Notes: generated by a model from the sequence alone, not told the origin. A DNA stretch of 64,000 nucleotides from Serpentinicella sp031432315 (GCF_031432315.1 NZ_JAVKGO010000005.1:100317-164316), one strand, 5' to 3'; positions 1-8,318 are shown, numbered from the stretch's first letter. A program made the numbers and translations.

Positions 1-217
1 ATGGATATTGACTTGGTGAGAATCCAAAATTCAATAATGGTCCATAACACATGTCATACTGTTGTTTTAACATCAAAAGTTGATTCGATAACTGATTATA
101 TTGAATAAGCGCATTGTTATCAGTTGGATGCGTATCTAAATATAGATTTAATTCTAGGGTTGCAAACTCAACCTCTTGTATTTGTCTTAGTAATGCTTCT
201 CTGTCATGATGTTTCAT
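1..217 (-). CDS. cotJB: Spore coat protein CotJB (partial, runs off the window start)
   Basis: The first 72 codons of a CotJB-type spore coat protein are present; the rest lies beyond position 1. The protein begins MKHHDREALLRQIQEVEF and contains the family-typical stretch with a YGPLLNFG segment near residues 58-65. Family members are about 85-90 residues, so some 15 residues are missing. The start codon overlaps the cotJA stop as ATGA, showing translational coupling. CotJ proteins are made in the mother cell and lie in inner spore coat layers, usually encoded as cotJA-cotJB-cotJC. A cotJC (manganese-catalase-like) gene would be expected just outside the window. The function is inferred from family resemblance and gene order. 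Confidence 0.88.
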   Translation of the reverse strand, partial: MKHHDREALLRQIQEVEFATLELNLYLDTHPTDNNALIQYNQLSNQLLMLKQQYDMCYGPLLNFGFSPSQYP

Positions 218-441
218 TTTACTTCACCCCACTTTTTATTCTCTGGTACATAAGGGTCATAAAGTTCAGGAAATAATGTTCCCTTTTCTAAAGCCTCACT
301 TAAAGGAAATGCAGAAACAAATCTTTGATATGGTACATATGCATTTGCAAGCTTTGGATATAAAGGCATAAAAGGAATTGGGTATATATGATAATGCGCG
401 CTTGTCATTTGCTCTTGATTATTAGTAGCCTGATAACTCAT
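214..441 (-). CDS. cotJA: Spore coat associated protein CotJA
   Basis: This 75-residue protein has the CotJA pattern: a tyrosine/proline-rich middle (IYPIPFMPLYPKLANAYVPY) and a C-terminal half with FPLSEALEKGTLFPELYDPY. The length matches the family. A strong AGGAGG ribosome site lies just upstream of the ATG at 441. It is the first gene of a cotJA-cotJB pair with a 4-bp ATGA overlap. The product is a mother-cell-made spore coat component, which marks the organism as an endospore former. No sigma-E promoter was identified with confidence in the short upstream stretch. Confidence 0.9.
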   Translation of the reverse strand: MSYQATNNQEQMTSAHYHIYPIPFMPLYPKLANAYVPYQRFVSAFPLSEALEKGTLFPELYDPYVPENKKWGEVK

Positions 442-491
442 AAATCTCTCCTCCTTAAATTTTTATTAAAAAAACCTGTGCTATTATATTA

Positions 492-645
492 TTCTTTTTC
501 ATATTTTTTGGTGATTAATAAAATAAAAATAGCAGTGTCAAAAGACACTGCTATTGGTTTGGTACTTTATTTAATTATTTATAAACTATTGTTTTGTCAA
601 TAATGCCGCCACTTAAACATTCGTCTCCATTGTAAAATACTACTG
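492..645. repeat. Direct repeat copy 1: duplicated 3' end of mnmA with its terminator
   Basis: This 154-bp stretch matches 1650-1803 with eight differences by eye (about 95 percent), all transitions and no gaps. Read on the minus strand it encodes the last residues of MnmA (VFYNGDECLSGG onward, with one Gly to Ser change), the stop codon and the mnmA terminator. Nothing of the rest of mnmA is present on its outer side. It is therefore a detached, mutated remnant. Homology stops abruptly at both edges. Confidence 0.9.
530..553 (-). terminator. Terminator hairpin inside repeat copy 1
   Basis: A perfect 10-bp inverted repeat (TAGCAGTGTC / GACACTGCTA) with an AAAA loop is followed, in the minus direction, by a T-rich run. 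It duplicates the mnmA terminator at 1688-1711. Here it may end the transcript that contains the 692-1531 reading frame. Confidence 0.7.
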
Positions 646-691
646 TTCTTATTTATATCGTAAAGCTAGATGTTAATTCTAAAACTTATTT

Positions 692-961
692 TTAATTTCT
701 CAAAAATTTTAATACTTCTTTAAATTCTACATGCCCTTTTGGGATAATACTCCCCTTTCTTGTAGTTGGTAACATGCCACCTTCATAATCCTTTAAGAAT
801 ATTATGTATTCTTTTTGATTTTCAACTTCACTAGGTAAGAAAATATTTATTTCATTTCCTAATTGAATCCCTTTGTGCTGTTCTATAATATTAGCCTCTA
901 CTTCTGTAGTATTTTTATTATGTCTCGTTATTTTTCTGGGTTTTATATGTAGAATGTAATC
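692..961 (-). pseudogene. In-frame C-terminal half of a two-domain protein, cut off by a TAG stop
   Basis: After the TAG at 962-964 the same reading frame stays open for 89 more codons, to a stop at 692-694. The encoded stretch (DYILHIKPRKITRHNK through GHVEFKEVLKFLRN) resembles the upstream protein's own domain. LDSIKDLAEE-stop-DYIL lines up with FDTLEQVIAYSDKIIL, and EYIIFLKDYE lines up with SYILFLENLD. The stop sits where the first domain has Ser, so a single TCG to TAG change would explain it. It has no good start or ribosome site of its own. The likely reading is the second half of a gene inactivated by a nonsense mutation; amber readthrough is the alternative. Confidence 0.75.
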
Positions 962-1531
962 CTATTCTTCAGCTAAGTCTTTTATTGAATCAAGCTTATT
1001 TATAACTTTATAGTCTTTATTTTGTTCCACAACTGTATAATCTGATTTATTAATTTTCTTCATAATCTTATTTAAATCAGTTTCATTATTAAATATTTTG
1101 CTTTTTGTAACTGTTTCATTCTCTACGACCTCTAAAATCAAATTTTTTTCAAAGGAAGTATATGAATGTTCAGAGTATAAAGGATGATCCAAGTTTTCAA
1201 GGAATAAAATATAGCTATTACCTTTTAATAACTTTTCTTGGGATTCATATACTTCTATTTTCTCTTCATTGGTGTCAGATTTAAGATTTTTGTCTATTAA
1301 TAACGTATACTTCGACACGGTTTGATTGAAGTCTTCCACATCTGTAACTGTGCCTAAAATGATTTTATCTGAGTATGCAATAACTTGTTCTAAAGTATCA
1401 AAAGTTGTAATTTTCGATGCATAATTAAAATTAGTGCTTTTCATTGGTATATTATGATAAAGTATTATACCACTAATTGACAGAGCCACTAGTAAGGCAA
1501 TTGTTCTATTAATTTTTCTTCTATTTTCCAT
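962..1531 (-). CDS. Membrane-anchored secreted protein of unknown function, truncated by an in-frame stop
   Basis: I do not recognise the family. The ATG at 1531 is chosen because AGGAGG lies just upstream; the frame is open 21 codons further up but without such a site. The 189-residue protein starts with a basic stretch and one hydrophobic segment (about residues 9-25), so the rest is probably outside the membrane. The exported part is rich in beta-type sequence, with SDKIILGTVTDVE near residue 52 and SYILFLENLD near residue 104. The reading frame continues past the terminal TAG into a second copy of the same domain (692-961). The gene lies between two copies of the mnmA 3' end, which suggests that it arrived through a rearrangement. 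Confidence 0.7.
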   Translation of the reverse strand: MENRRKINRTIALLVALSISGIILYHNIPMKSTNFNYASKITTFDTLEQVIAYSDKIILGTVTDVEDFNQTVSKYTLLIDKNLKSDTNEEKIEVYESQEKLLKGNSYILFLENLDHPLYSEHSYTSFEKNLILEVVENETVTKSKIFNNETDLNKIMKKINKSDYTVVEQNKDYKVINKLDSIKDLAEE

Positions 1532-1649
1532 TTTTATACTCCTCCTGTAGCTACTTAGGACTAAATGCTTATTTACCAAATCATCCAAGTACATCTATTA
1601 ATGCTATAATGTTTGTATATTTATGTCAATAAATATGTTTCGTCACTTT

Positions 1650-1803
1650 TTCTTTTTCATATTTCTTGGTGATTGATAAAATAAAAATAGCAGTGTCAAA
1701 AGACACTACTATTGGTTTGGTACTTCATTTAATTATTTATAAACTATTGTTTTATCAATAATACCGCCGCCTAAACATTCGTCTCCATTGTAAAATACTA
1801 CTG
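1650..1803. repeat. Direct repeat copy 2: native mnmA 3' end and terminator
   Basis: This is the intact partner of the repeat at 492-645. It spans the last 24 codons of mnmA with the stop, plus about 80 bp downstream including the terminator. The two copies are in direct orientation and offset by 1158 bp. They enclose the TAG-split secreted-protein gene. Confidence 0.9.
1688..1711 (-). terminator. mnmA terminator
   Basis: An inverted repeat of 10 bp with one mismatched pair and an AAAA loop lies about 20 bp beyond the mnmA stop. On the minus strand it is followed by CTATTTTTATTTT. It is a standard Rho-independent terminator for the HAD-flavodoxin-mnmA operon. Confidence 0.75.
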
Positions 1804-2830
1804 CCTGTCCAGGTGTCACTGCTTTTTGTGGTTCTTTAAAGTATACTCTATAGGTCTGTTGATCCACTTTTTCTACACTTACTTCTTGATCAGGTTGTCG
1901 ATATCTGAATTTTGCTGTACAACTAAACTTCTCATATTGATTTTTTTCACTGACCCAATGAACATCTGTTGCTAGCAGTCCATCAGAAAATAAAGCGGGG
2001 TGTTTTTCACCTTGTACTACATATAGCACATTATTTTTAAGGTCTTTATCTGCAACAAACCAAGGTTCTCCTGAACCTGACCCACCGATACCAAGTCCTT
2101 TTCGTTGTCCTAATGTATAGAACATAAGCCCTTCATGCTGACCTTTGATATCTCCTTCAAATGTTTTTATTTTACCTGGCTTTGCGGGTATGTATTTACT
2201 AAGGAAATCTTTAAAGTCCCGCTCTCCTATGAAGCAAATTCCTGTACTATCTTTTTTCTTTGCTGTTATAAATCCTTGCTCTTCTGCAATTTGACGCACT
2301 TTATTCTTGGGTAAATCCCCAATTGGAAACATTGCTTTAGATAGCTCATATTGTCCTAATGTATTTAGAAAATATGTCTGATCTTTGTTACTATCAATCC
2401 CTTTTAGCAATTGATATTCTCCATCTTCATTACCTATACGGGCGTAATGTCCAGTAGCTAGATAATCTGCTCCAAGCTTTAATGCATGTTCAAGAAATTC
2501 TTTGAATTTTATCTCTCTATTACACATTACATCCGGGTTCGGTGTTCGGCCTTTTTTATATTCATCTAAAAAATATACAAACACCCTATCCCAGTACTCT
2601 TTCTCGAAATTAACAGTATAATATGGTATGCCAATTTGTTCACATACTCTTCTTACATCTTCAAAATCTTCTGCAGCGGTACAATAACCAAACTCATCTG
2701 TTTCATCCCAGTTCTTCATAAATATACCAGTAACTTTATAACCCTGTTCTTTTAGTAAATATGCAGCAACAGATGAATCTACCCCTCCTGACATACCAAC
2801 AACAACATGGATTTCACTATTATCTTTCAT
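1733..2830 (-). CDS. mnmA: tRNA-specific 2-thiouridylase MnmA
   Basis: MnmA adenylates and thiolates uridine 34 in the wobble position of Lys, Glu and Gln tRNAs, using sulfur relayed from a cysteine desulfurase. The 365-residue protein has full family length. It shows the PP-loop SGGVDSS (residues 14-20), the NPDVMCN motif with the first catalytic Cys at 103, and STGICFIGER with the persulfide Cys at 199. The C-terminal beta-barrel region is complete. It starts 10 bp after the flavodoxin gene and is probably co-transcribed with it. Its 3' end is duplicated at 492-645. Confidence 0.96.
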   Translation of the reverse strand: MKDNSEIHVVVGMSGGVDSSVAAYLLKEQGYKVTGIFMKNWDETDEFGYCTAAEDFEDVRRVCEQIGIPYYTVNFEKEYWDRVFVYFLDEYKKGRTPNPDVMCNREIKFKEFLEHALKLGADYLATGHYARIGNEDGEYQLLKGIDSNKDQTYFLNTLGQYELSKAMFPIGDLPKNKVRQIAEEQGFITAKKKDSTGICFIGERDFKDFLSKYIPAKPGKIKTFEGDIKGQHEGLMFYTLGQRKGLGIGGSGSGEPWFVADKDLKNNVLYVVQGEKHPALFSDGLLATDVHWVSEKNQYEKFSCTAKFRYRQPDQEVSVEKVDQQTYRVYFKEPQKAVTPGQAVVFYNGDECLGGGIIDKTIVYK

Positions 2831-2839
2831 TGCTCAACC

Positions 2840-3334
2840 TCACTTTTTGACATTATTCATTATTTCTTCTGCCCAGTTTTTTACTCTATCAGTACTAATT
2901 TTAGTATCCTTTTTTAATGGTTCAAAAACATCAATTTCACCAACAAAATTATTTTCGGATAGTTGTTTTTTCATATTAACAAAGGTTTTACCAAGTTGTC
3001 CACCATGACAACTAAATAGTGCAATGTGCTTGTTTTTTATTACATAATTATTGAAAAATGTTCGAATGGGCGGCGCAAAAGTCCATGCCCAAACGGGACT
3101 GCCAATAAATATTATATCATATTCATTTATATCTAAATTTAACGGTAACAATTCAGGTGTTTTATTCATTAATACTTGACTTCCGCCCCATAAATATTTT
3201 GTAATTTTTTTCTTAGCAGTGCCTTCTTTTTTAGGTTTAAGTTGTATCACATCACCATTAATACTTTCTGCAATACTTTCTGCAATAAGTTTTGTGTTCC
3301 CATCATATGAATAATAAATTACTAGTGCTTTCAT
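2840..3334 (-). CDS. Flavodoxin-like protein
   Basis: A 164-residue protein starting at the ATG at 3334, which has AGGAGT eight bases upstream. An in-frame start 11 codons earlier lies inside the preceding gene and has no ribosome site. The N-terminus MKALVIYYSYDGNT is the FMN phosphate-binding loop of flavodoxins. IFIGSPVWAWTFAPP near residue 75 is the second FMN-contacting segment and is typical of the long-chain flavodoxin/FldA-like group. It is probably an electron carrier or a small NAD(P)H-linked reductase component. It lies 4 bp after the HAD gene and 10 bp before mnmA. Confidence 0.85.
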   Translation of the reverse strand: MKALVIYYSYDGNTKLIAESIAESINGDVIQLKPKKEGTAKKKITKYLWGGSQVLMNKTPELLPLNLDINEYDIIFIGSPVWAWTFAPPIRTFFNNYVIKNKHIALFSCHGGQLGKTFVNMKKQLSENNFVGEIDVFEPLKKDTKISTDRVKNWAEEIMNNVKK

Positions 3335-3338
3335 GGCT

Positions 3339-4055
3339 TCAACTCCTATTTGGTAAGTGCTTTGCAAAATTTAAAAAATCTTCATAATTACCTTTGTGAT
3401 CAACATTGCTTAAGTCACCTGATCGTTGAATAATATGATCTTCAATTAAATATGTTTCTAACCCTAATTTTTTTGCTACCATATCTTCTTCTACATCATT
3501 TCCAACCATTATACACTCATTAGGCGATGTATTTATGTTTTCTAATATCTCTTTATAATAGTTAAGGTTAGGCTTACAGTAATGCATTTTTTCAAAAGTA
3601 GTTATAAATTTAAAGTCTTTATAATTTAATCCGGCCCAGTTAATCCTATGGATTATTGCCTTTTCTGGAAAAATAGGATTTGTAGCTACTACCAAATTGT
3701 AACCTTTTTCCTTTAATATTTCTATGGCATCTATCATTATATCGCTTCTATCCGAAATCTTTTTTAACTCATTGAAGTCTTTAGTATAAAATTCATCAAA
3801 AATAGGATTTAATACATTAGATTCAATGTCGGTGTGCTTATAAAAGTTTTCAAAAAATACTTCTTCATTTGTTTTTAAGTTATCATTACTTTCAATCATA
3901 GATCTAGTAGAGTCCCATACTAGCTTTGTTAATAATTTAGGTTCAAAGTGATCTTTAAGCTTTATACTTAGGTGCTTAAAATAATTTTCGATAAATATAT
4001 CTAAATCTAATGGCAACAAAGTGCCATCTAAGTCAAATAATATTGTTGTAACCAT
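3339..4055 (-). CDS. HAD superfamily hydrolase
   Basis: A 238-residue haloacid-dehalogenase-type phosphatase. Motif I is FDLDGT near residues 7-12 (Asp8 nucleophile, Asp10 acid/base). Motif II lies in VVATNP. Motif III Lys is in the KPNLNYYKEIL stretch, and motif IV is GNDVEEDM. The alpha-helical cap between motifs I and II is the C1 type. The ATG at 4055 is preferred over a GTG three codons upstream because GGAGAG is correctly spaced for it. The substrate is unknown; small sugar or nucleotide phosphates are usual for this group. It is first in the HAD-flavodoxin-mnmA unit. Confidence 0.85.
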   Translation of the reverse strand: MVTTILFDLDGTLLPLDLDIFIENYFKHLSIKLKDHFEPKLLTKLVWDSTRSMIESNDNLKTNEEVFFENFYKHTDIESNVLNPIFDEFYTKDFNELKKISDRSDIMIDAIEILKEKGYNLVVATNPIFPEKAIIHRINWAGLNYKDFKFITTFEKMHYCKPNLNYYKEILENINTSPNECIMVGNDVEEDMVAKKLGLETYLIEDHIIQRSGDLSNVDHKGNYEDFLNFAKHLPNRS

Positions 4056-4094
4056 AATCTTCACTCTCCATTTATAGATTTTTATTATATAGGT

Positions 4095-4556
4095 TTATTT
4101 AACAAACATCTCTAGATTTTTTATATGCTTTTCTTCTTCTCTTAAGAGGTCTTCTAAAACACTTTCCCCAAAATCAATTCGTTTGGAATTGCTGGATAGG
4201 ACATCTTGAATTCTAATAATTAACGCTAGATTTTCCTTTTCTATATATAGCATAAATTGTATCAGATCTTTGATATTATCTGTTTCTGGCTTTAAAATAT
4301 TATTACTAAATTCATTTGTTATTTTAGATATCCTGTCATACAAGTCAAAGTCTATTTCCACTTGTTGTTTCCCTTCAATATCTCTTTTAAGGCTAATATA
4401 TGTAGTTACATGTCGTTTTTCTTCAAGTGCGAAAACTGAAGCGATATTTTTAATTTTTTGATCAACACTGGAGTTAGCAATATCTGTATACATTTGTTGT
4501 AAATAAACCTCAATTGATATGAACTTGTCTAAAATATCTACTAAAGTATATGCCAA
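4095..4556 (-). CDS. Ferritin-like domain protein
   Basis: This 153-residue, almost entirely helical protein matches the ferritin-like four-helix bundle. Possible diiron ligands are Glu16, the ALEEKRH motif near residues 43-49, a Glu in YIEKENLAL near 108, and REEEKHIKN near 139. The two ExxH-type motifs come at the spacing expected for helices 2 and 4. There is no rubredoxin tail, so it is not a full rubrerythrin. It could store iron or scavenge peroxide. It sits alone between the HAD and sfsA genes. The exact subfamily is uncertain. Confidence 0.72.
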   Translation of the reverse strand: MAYTLVDILDKFISIEVYLQQMYTDIANSSVDQKIKNIASVFALEEKRHVTTYISLKRDIEGKQQVEIDFDLYDRISKITNEFSNNILKPETDNIKDLIQFMLYIEKENLALIIRIQDVLSSNSKRIDFGESVLEDLLREEEKHIKNLEMFVK

Positions 4557-4600
4557 TTTAACACATCCTCCCCCTATTAGTATAGGTTAATTTGTATTAC

Positions 4601-5290
4601 CTATAGTTTTATAGCAACTTTATTACTAATGCTAATCTCATCTATTGCTACTTTACATCCATAAGCCAATAGTTCTACCCCTTCACTTTGTGCTTTTATT
4701 AATGTACTTGAAAAATGAGGATCCATTTCTTTATTTGGACTAAAACCCTTTATATGAGGATGCTGTATTAAAAATAGTATAACCCCTCTATATCCTTCTT
4801 TTACAGCTTCAATCATTTCTTCTATATGCTTTTGTCCTCTCGTAGTTGGCGCATCGGGAAAATAGCCCCAACCATTTTTCTCTAAAGTTACGCCTTTTAC
4901 CTCAATAAAACAATGTTTATCTTGTTTTGATATTTTAAAGTCAAACCTGCTTTTTCTATATGTACACTCTCTTTTGATATCATTATAACCTGCTAACTCT
5001 TTAATCGTATTTAACCTTAAACCTTCTTCAACAATTTTGTTTGGCAGTTGTGAATCTATCGATATCCACGCGCCATCTTTTTTTACCATACGTAAGTCAT
5101 ATGCAGTTTTTCTCTTTGCTGATGGTTCATATGATAACATTACATCAGCATCTAAGGTTAGTAATTCCTTTAATCGACCAGTATTCATAACATGTACAAC
5201 TTCTATCTTGCTATTAATCTGAACATGCGCAATAAAACGATTTATTCTTTTGACAAACTTACCAAAAACCATGTTGTACTCCAGCTTCAT
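4601..5290 (-). CDS. sfsA: SfsA family DNA/RNA nuclease-like protein
   Basis: The 229-residue protein has the SfsA architecture: an N-terminal OB-like part (FVKRINRFIAHVQI, then HVMNTGRLKELL) and a PD-(D/E)XK-like core. The core shows RFDFKI, then CFIEVKGVTLEKNG, then PDAPTTRGQKHIEEM near residues 130-170. SfsA was named for sugar fermentation stimulation in E. coli. The conserved core resembles restriction-endonuclease-fold nucleases, but the physiological role is not settled. The ATG at 5290 follows AAGG at normal spacing. It is monocistronic or loosely linked with the thiamine-binding-type gene 32 bp upstream. Confidence 0.9.
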   Translation of the reverse strand: MKLEYNMVFGKFVKRINRFIAHVQINSKIEVVHVMNTGRLKELLTLDADVMLSYEPSAKRKTAYDLRMVKKDGAWISIDSQLPNKIVEEGLRLNTIKELAGYNDIKRECTYRKSRFDFKISKQDKHCFIEVKGVTLEKNGWGYFPDAPTTRGQKHIEEMIEAVKEGYRGVILFLIQHPHIKGFSPNKEMDPHFSSTLIKAQSEGVELLAYGCKVAIDEISISNKVAIKL

Positions 5291-5322
5291 TGCAATACCC
5301 TTTCTTTATCTATATCTATTTT

Positions 5323-5622
5323 TTATAATAATTTTTCATGAACGGATTTCATCTTATTCTCCATAGTTGTAGTCCGATCTCTACGGTCATCGATTTTAAT
5401 TGTCGTGGCAACTCGCATTGCACCGTTATTAAAAGGTACTTCATGCATATCTTCAATACATTTTAAAATCGCCTTTAATTCTCCTTCTATGATTGTTCCC
5501 ATTGGTGTTAATTGATACTTAAGATCCGTTTCTTTTAAAACTTTATGACATGCGGCAACATAATTACTAATGCTAGGCGTCTCAGTCCCAATTGGGATAA
5601 TTGTCACTTCTACAATTGCCAT
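5323..5622 (-). CDS. Thiamine-binding-type protein (MTH1187/YkoF-like)
   Basis: A 99-residue ferredoxin-like-fold protein of the MTH1187 family (DUF77). It shows MAIVEVTIIPIGTETPSISN at the N-terminus and the TPMGTIIEGEL motif near residue 40. Members bind thiamine or related ligands and form oligomers. The ATG at 5622 is used because GAGAGGTG is spaced correctly for it; three upstream codons are open but not better placed. The role is probably cytoplasmic thiamine or metabolite binding. A second thiamine-linked locus (TPP riboswitch-thiT) lies at 21 kb. Confidence 0.82.
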   Translation of the reverse strand: MAIVEVTIIPIGTETPSISNYVAACHKVLKETDLKYQLTPMGTIIEGELKAILKCIEDMHEVPFNNGAMRVATTIKIDDRRDRTTTMENKMKSVHEKLL

Positions 5623-5786
5623 GTTATACACCTCTCTTATTTTTTTGTTTTATCTATGTATACCCTTATTATTATTTCTACAACATAATATCCTTTCCTC
5701 TTTTTGTGTTGTAAATAAATATATTGTCATTTTTTATAGTGATTTTGGTAATGATACTTAATAAATATTTCTTGGGGGTAGTATTG

Positions 5787-6596
5787 ATGAAAATATATTG
5801 TAGAAATGATTTTACAACAATGATCAGTTGTTTAGTCGCTTCTCCAACCCATGCAAAAATAATAAATGAATATAATAAATTTCAAAATACTGTTGATAAA
5901 AAATTACTTCATGAACAATATGCTAAATTTTTAGACACATTAAGGGAGCATGATGTTGAAATATATGAAGTAGATCTGATCGACGCACCCTACCAAGTAT
6001 TCACTAGAGACGTTGGTTTTATTCTTACTGATCATTTATTCGTATGTAACATGACTGATCCGATTAGAAAACCAGAACTCAGTCCTTTTTTAAAATTTTT
6101 AACTAAGTATAACATAAAGTATTATCAAATGAAAAATACAATTGAGGGTGGCGATGTTATTGCTTGTAATAGCAAAATATTCGTAGGACAAAGCGATCGT
6201 ACAAGCAGTGCCGCTACTAAAGAGCTACAAGAACAGATAGACAAATTAAACTTAAATTATGAAATTATTAAAGTAGTGATTGATAAATCTAAAATTCATC
6301 TAGACTGTGTTTTCAACATATTAGATGAAAATACCTGTCTTCTCTCTGAAGGAGTTTATAATCCTAAAGACATCGAGAAACATTTTAATACCATTATTAA
6401 AATTGACAACAACGATCTAGTTGATTTGGCCCCTAATATAGTAAATTTAGGGAATAAAATAGTCCTTTGTAGTAGTTATTCTTTGTATGAAAAACTACAA
6501 GGGTTTGGTTATAAGTCCATTTATATTCCTTTTACTGAACTTATTAAAGTAAACGGAAGTCTTGGATGTTGTATCTTCCCTTTATATAGAAAGTAG
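5787..6596 (+). CDS. Dimethylarginine dimethylaminohydrolase-like amidinotransferase-fold enzyme
   Basis: A 269-residue guanidine-modifying enzyme. It carries FTRDVGFIL (residues 72-80), the IEGGDVIACN motif near residue 118, the catalytic His in KIHLDCVFN near 170, and a C-terminal nucleophile in GSLGCCIFP near 263. These motifs fit dimethylargininase (hydrolysing methylated arginine to citrulline) or a close relative; arginine deiminase is much longer. The ATG at 5787 follows GGGGG; an open stretch of 21 codons upstream lacks such a site. It ends 32 bp before ku and may share its transcript, though no functional link is obvious. Confidence 0.85.
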   Translation: MKIYCRNDFTTMISCLVASPTHAKIINEYNKFQNTVDKKLLHEQYAKFLDTLREHDVEIYEVDLIDAPYQVFTRDVGFILTDHLFVCNMTDPIRKPELSPFLKFLTKYNIKYYQMKNTIEGGDVIACNSKIFVGQSDRTSSAATKELQEQIDKLNLNYEIIKVVIDKSKIHLDCVFNILDENTCLLSEGVYNPKDIEKHFNTIIKIDNNDLVDLAPNIVNLGNKIVLCSSYSLYEKLQGFGYKSIYIPFTELIKVNGSLGCCIFPLYRK

Positions 6597-6628
6597 CTAG
6601 TCATATCTTTGAAAGGTGGTTCGTTTAT

Positions 6629-7456
6629 ATGCATACAGTATGGAAAGGAAGTATAAGTTTTGGATTAGTCAATATACCTGTTAAACTTCATGCAGCAACT
6701 GAAGATAAGGATATAAAGCTTAGGCAATTGCATAAAAAATGTAAGCATCCTATTCGTTATAAGAAAAGCTGTGAACACTGCAATGAAGAAATAACATCTG
6801 ATGATATTATTATGGCATATGAGTATAGTATGGATAAGTTTATTGAATTAGATCAAGAAGAGTTGCAAAAGCTTAAAAAGGATCAAGAGGCAAAGGCTGT
6901 AGATATTATAAATTTTGTTAAATTAGAAGAAATAGACCCAGTATATTTTGATAAATCATATTACTTAAGCCCCGGTGATGGTGGAGGAAAAGCTTATTCT
7001 CTACTTAGAAGCTCACTTACAGATTCTGAAAAAATAGGACTTGCAAAGATCCATATGCGATCTAAAGAGAAACTAGCAGTTATTCGTCCATATAAGCATA
7101 TTTTATTAGTTGAAACTTTACACTTTCCTGATGAAGTTAGGTCTATAGCTGATATTCCAAATGTTCCAGAAGATAGTGAATTATCTAAAAAGGAACTTAA
7201 TACAGCAACATTATTAATTAATCAGCTTACAGAAAAATTTGAACCTGAAAAGTTTACGGATGATTACCGTACTGCTCTCATGGAATTAATACAGGAAAAA
7301 ATGAAGGATGAAAAAGGCGTTGAAGCTGAGCAAGTTAATAATGTTGTTGACTTGATGCAAGCACTAGAAGAGAGTATTAAGAAGACCAAAAGTAAGAAAA
7401 CTTCTCAAAAGAAAGCAAACAGTAAAAAAACAACACCAGTTCGTAAAAAGGCCTAA
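6629..7456 (+). CDS. ku: Non-homologous end-joining protein Ku
   Basis: Bacterial Ku is a homodimeric ring that binds double-strand DNA ends and recruits LigD. This 275-residue protein begins HTVWKGSISFGLVNIPVKL, the family signature, and has the KHPIRYKKSCEHC segment near residue 42. The Ku core runs to about residue 250. The last 25 residues are almost all Lys, Thr and Ser, the basic tail known to aid DNA bridging and LigD stimulation. AAAGGTGG precedes the ATG. It leads a ku-ligase-polymerase operon with gaps of 4 and 15 bp, likely used to repair breaks in germinating spores. Confidence 0.96.
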   Translation: MHTVWKGSISFGLVNIPVKLHAATEDKDIKLRQLHKKCKHPIRYKKSCEHCNEEITSDDIIMAYEYSMDKFIELDQEELQKLKKDQEAKAVDIINFVKLEEIDPVYFDKSYYLSPGDGGGKAYSLLRSSLTDSEKIGLAKIHMRSKEKLAVIRPYKHILLVETLHFPDEVRSIADIPNVPEDSELSKKELNTATLLINQLTEKFEPEKFTDDYRTALMELIQEKMKDEKGVEAEQVNNVVDLMQALEESIKKTKSKKTSQKKANSKKTTPVRKKA

Positions 7457-7460
7457 AATT

Positions 7461-8303
7461 ATGTTTTTTCCTCTTATGTTATTAGAAACTGCAAAAAATC
7501 CATTTTCCTCGGAGCAATTTATATTTGAACCTAAATTTGATGGCATCCGTCTAGAGTACTCGAATATTGACAAACCGATGCTCTACACCCGTAATGGAAA
7601 TATCGTTAATAAACCGTTTGCTGAGCTGTTAACCCCTTATAACAAAAAAATAATTTTAGATGGTGAAGTAGTCTGTTTTGATGAAAATGCTCAAAAAGAG
7701 AATTTTGAATTGGTAATGAAACGCTTCAGATTAAAAAATGAATCTAAAATCAACTTATATGAAAAAAAATATCCTGTAACTTATATGGTTTTTGATATTT
7801 TATATTTTGATGGAAAAGATTTAAGAGATATGCCATTAGCTGATAGGAAATCTATTTTAGATGGCTTAGATATAGCGTCTGACTTTATGAAAAAAATTAA
7901 CTATATTAAAAAAGATGGTTTAGCATATTTTATGACAGCACAGTCTAATAATCTTGAAGGTATTGTTGCTAAAAATATTAATTCATCTTATGTAGGCAGT
8001 CGTAACCGCAACTGGTTAAAAATAATAAATTGGATTGAAACTGATGCTATTATTGTTGGTTATAGAAAATCTGATTACAGTATTCTTTGTGCTCATCTTG
8101 ACAGTAGACCCTTAGGTCTAGTTTTACATGGAATGACATCAGTTCAAAAAGAAGCATTTTTAAAACTGTCAAAAAAACTAAAAAATCATGAAGATTCACA
8201 ATATGTTTATATTGACCCACATTTGAATTGTAGATTAAAAGGTCGTGGCTTCACTTCTAAAGGTATTTTGCGTTCACCTATATTTATCGACTTTATCTAT
8301 TAG
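7461..8303 (+). CDS. ligD: ATP-dependent DNA ligase, stand-alone LigD ligase domain
   Basis: A 280-residue ligase with adenylation motif I EPKFDGIR (AMP-accepting Lys25), motif III VFDILYFDG near 108-116, motif IV LEGIVAKN near 170, and motif V WLKIIN near 188. The C-terminal OB domain is short but present, with the RGFTSKGILRSP ending seen in LigD. In most bacteria this domain is fused to the polymerase and 3'-phosphoesterase domains; here it is a separate gene. It starts only 4 bp after ku, so the two are probably translationally coupled. Confidence 0.93.
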   Translation: MFFPLMLLETAKNPFSSEQFIFEPKFDGIRLEYSNIDKPMLYTRNGNIVNKPFAELLTPYNKKIILDGEVVCFDENAQKENFELVMKRFRLKNESKINLYEKKYPVTYMVFDILYFDGKDLRDMPLADRKSILDGLDIASDFMKKINYIKKDGLAYFMTAQSNNLEGIVAKNINSSYVGSRNRNWLKIINWIETDAIIVGYRKSDYSILCAHLDSRPLGLVLHGMTSVQKEAFLKLSKKLKNHEDSQYVYIDPHLNCRLKGRGFTSKGILRSPIFIDFIY

Positions 8304-8318
8304 CAGGAGGAAGAAATC

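Noticed and set aside
388..603. Plus-strand reading frame of 71 codons
   Set aside because: It lies across cotJA antisense and the duplicated mnmA end, has no ribosome site and encodes no known pattern.
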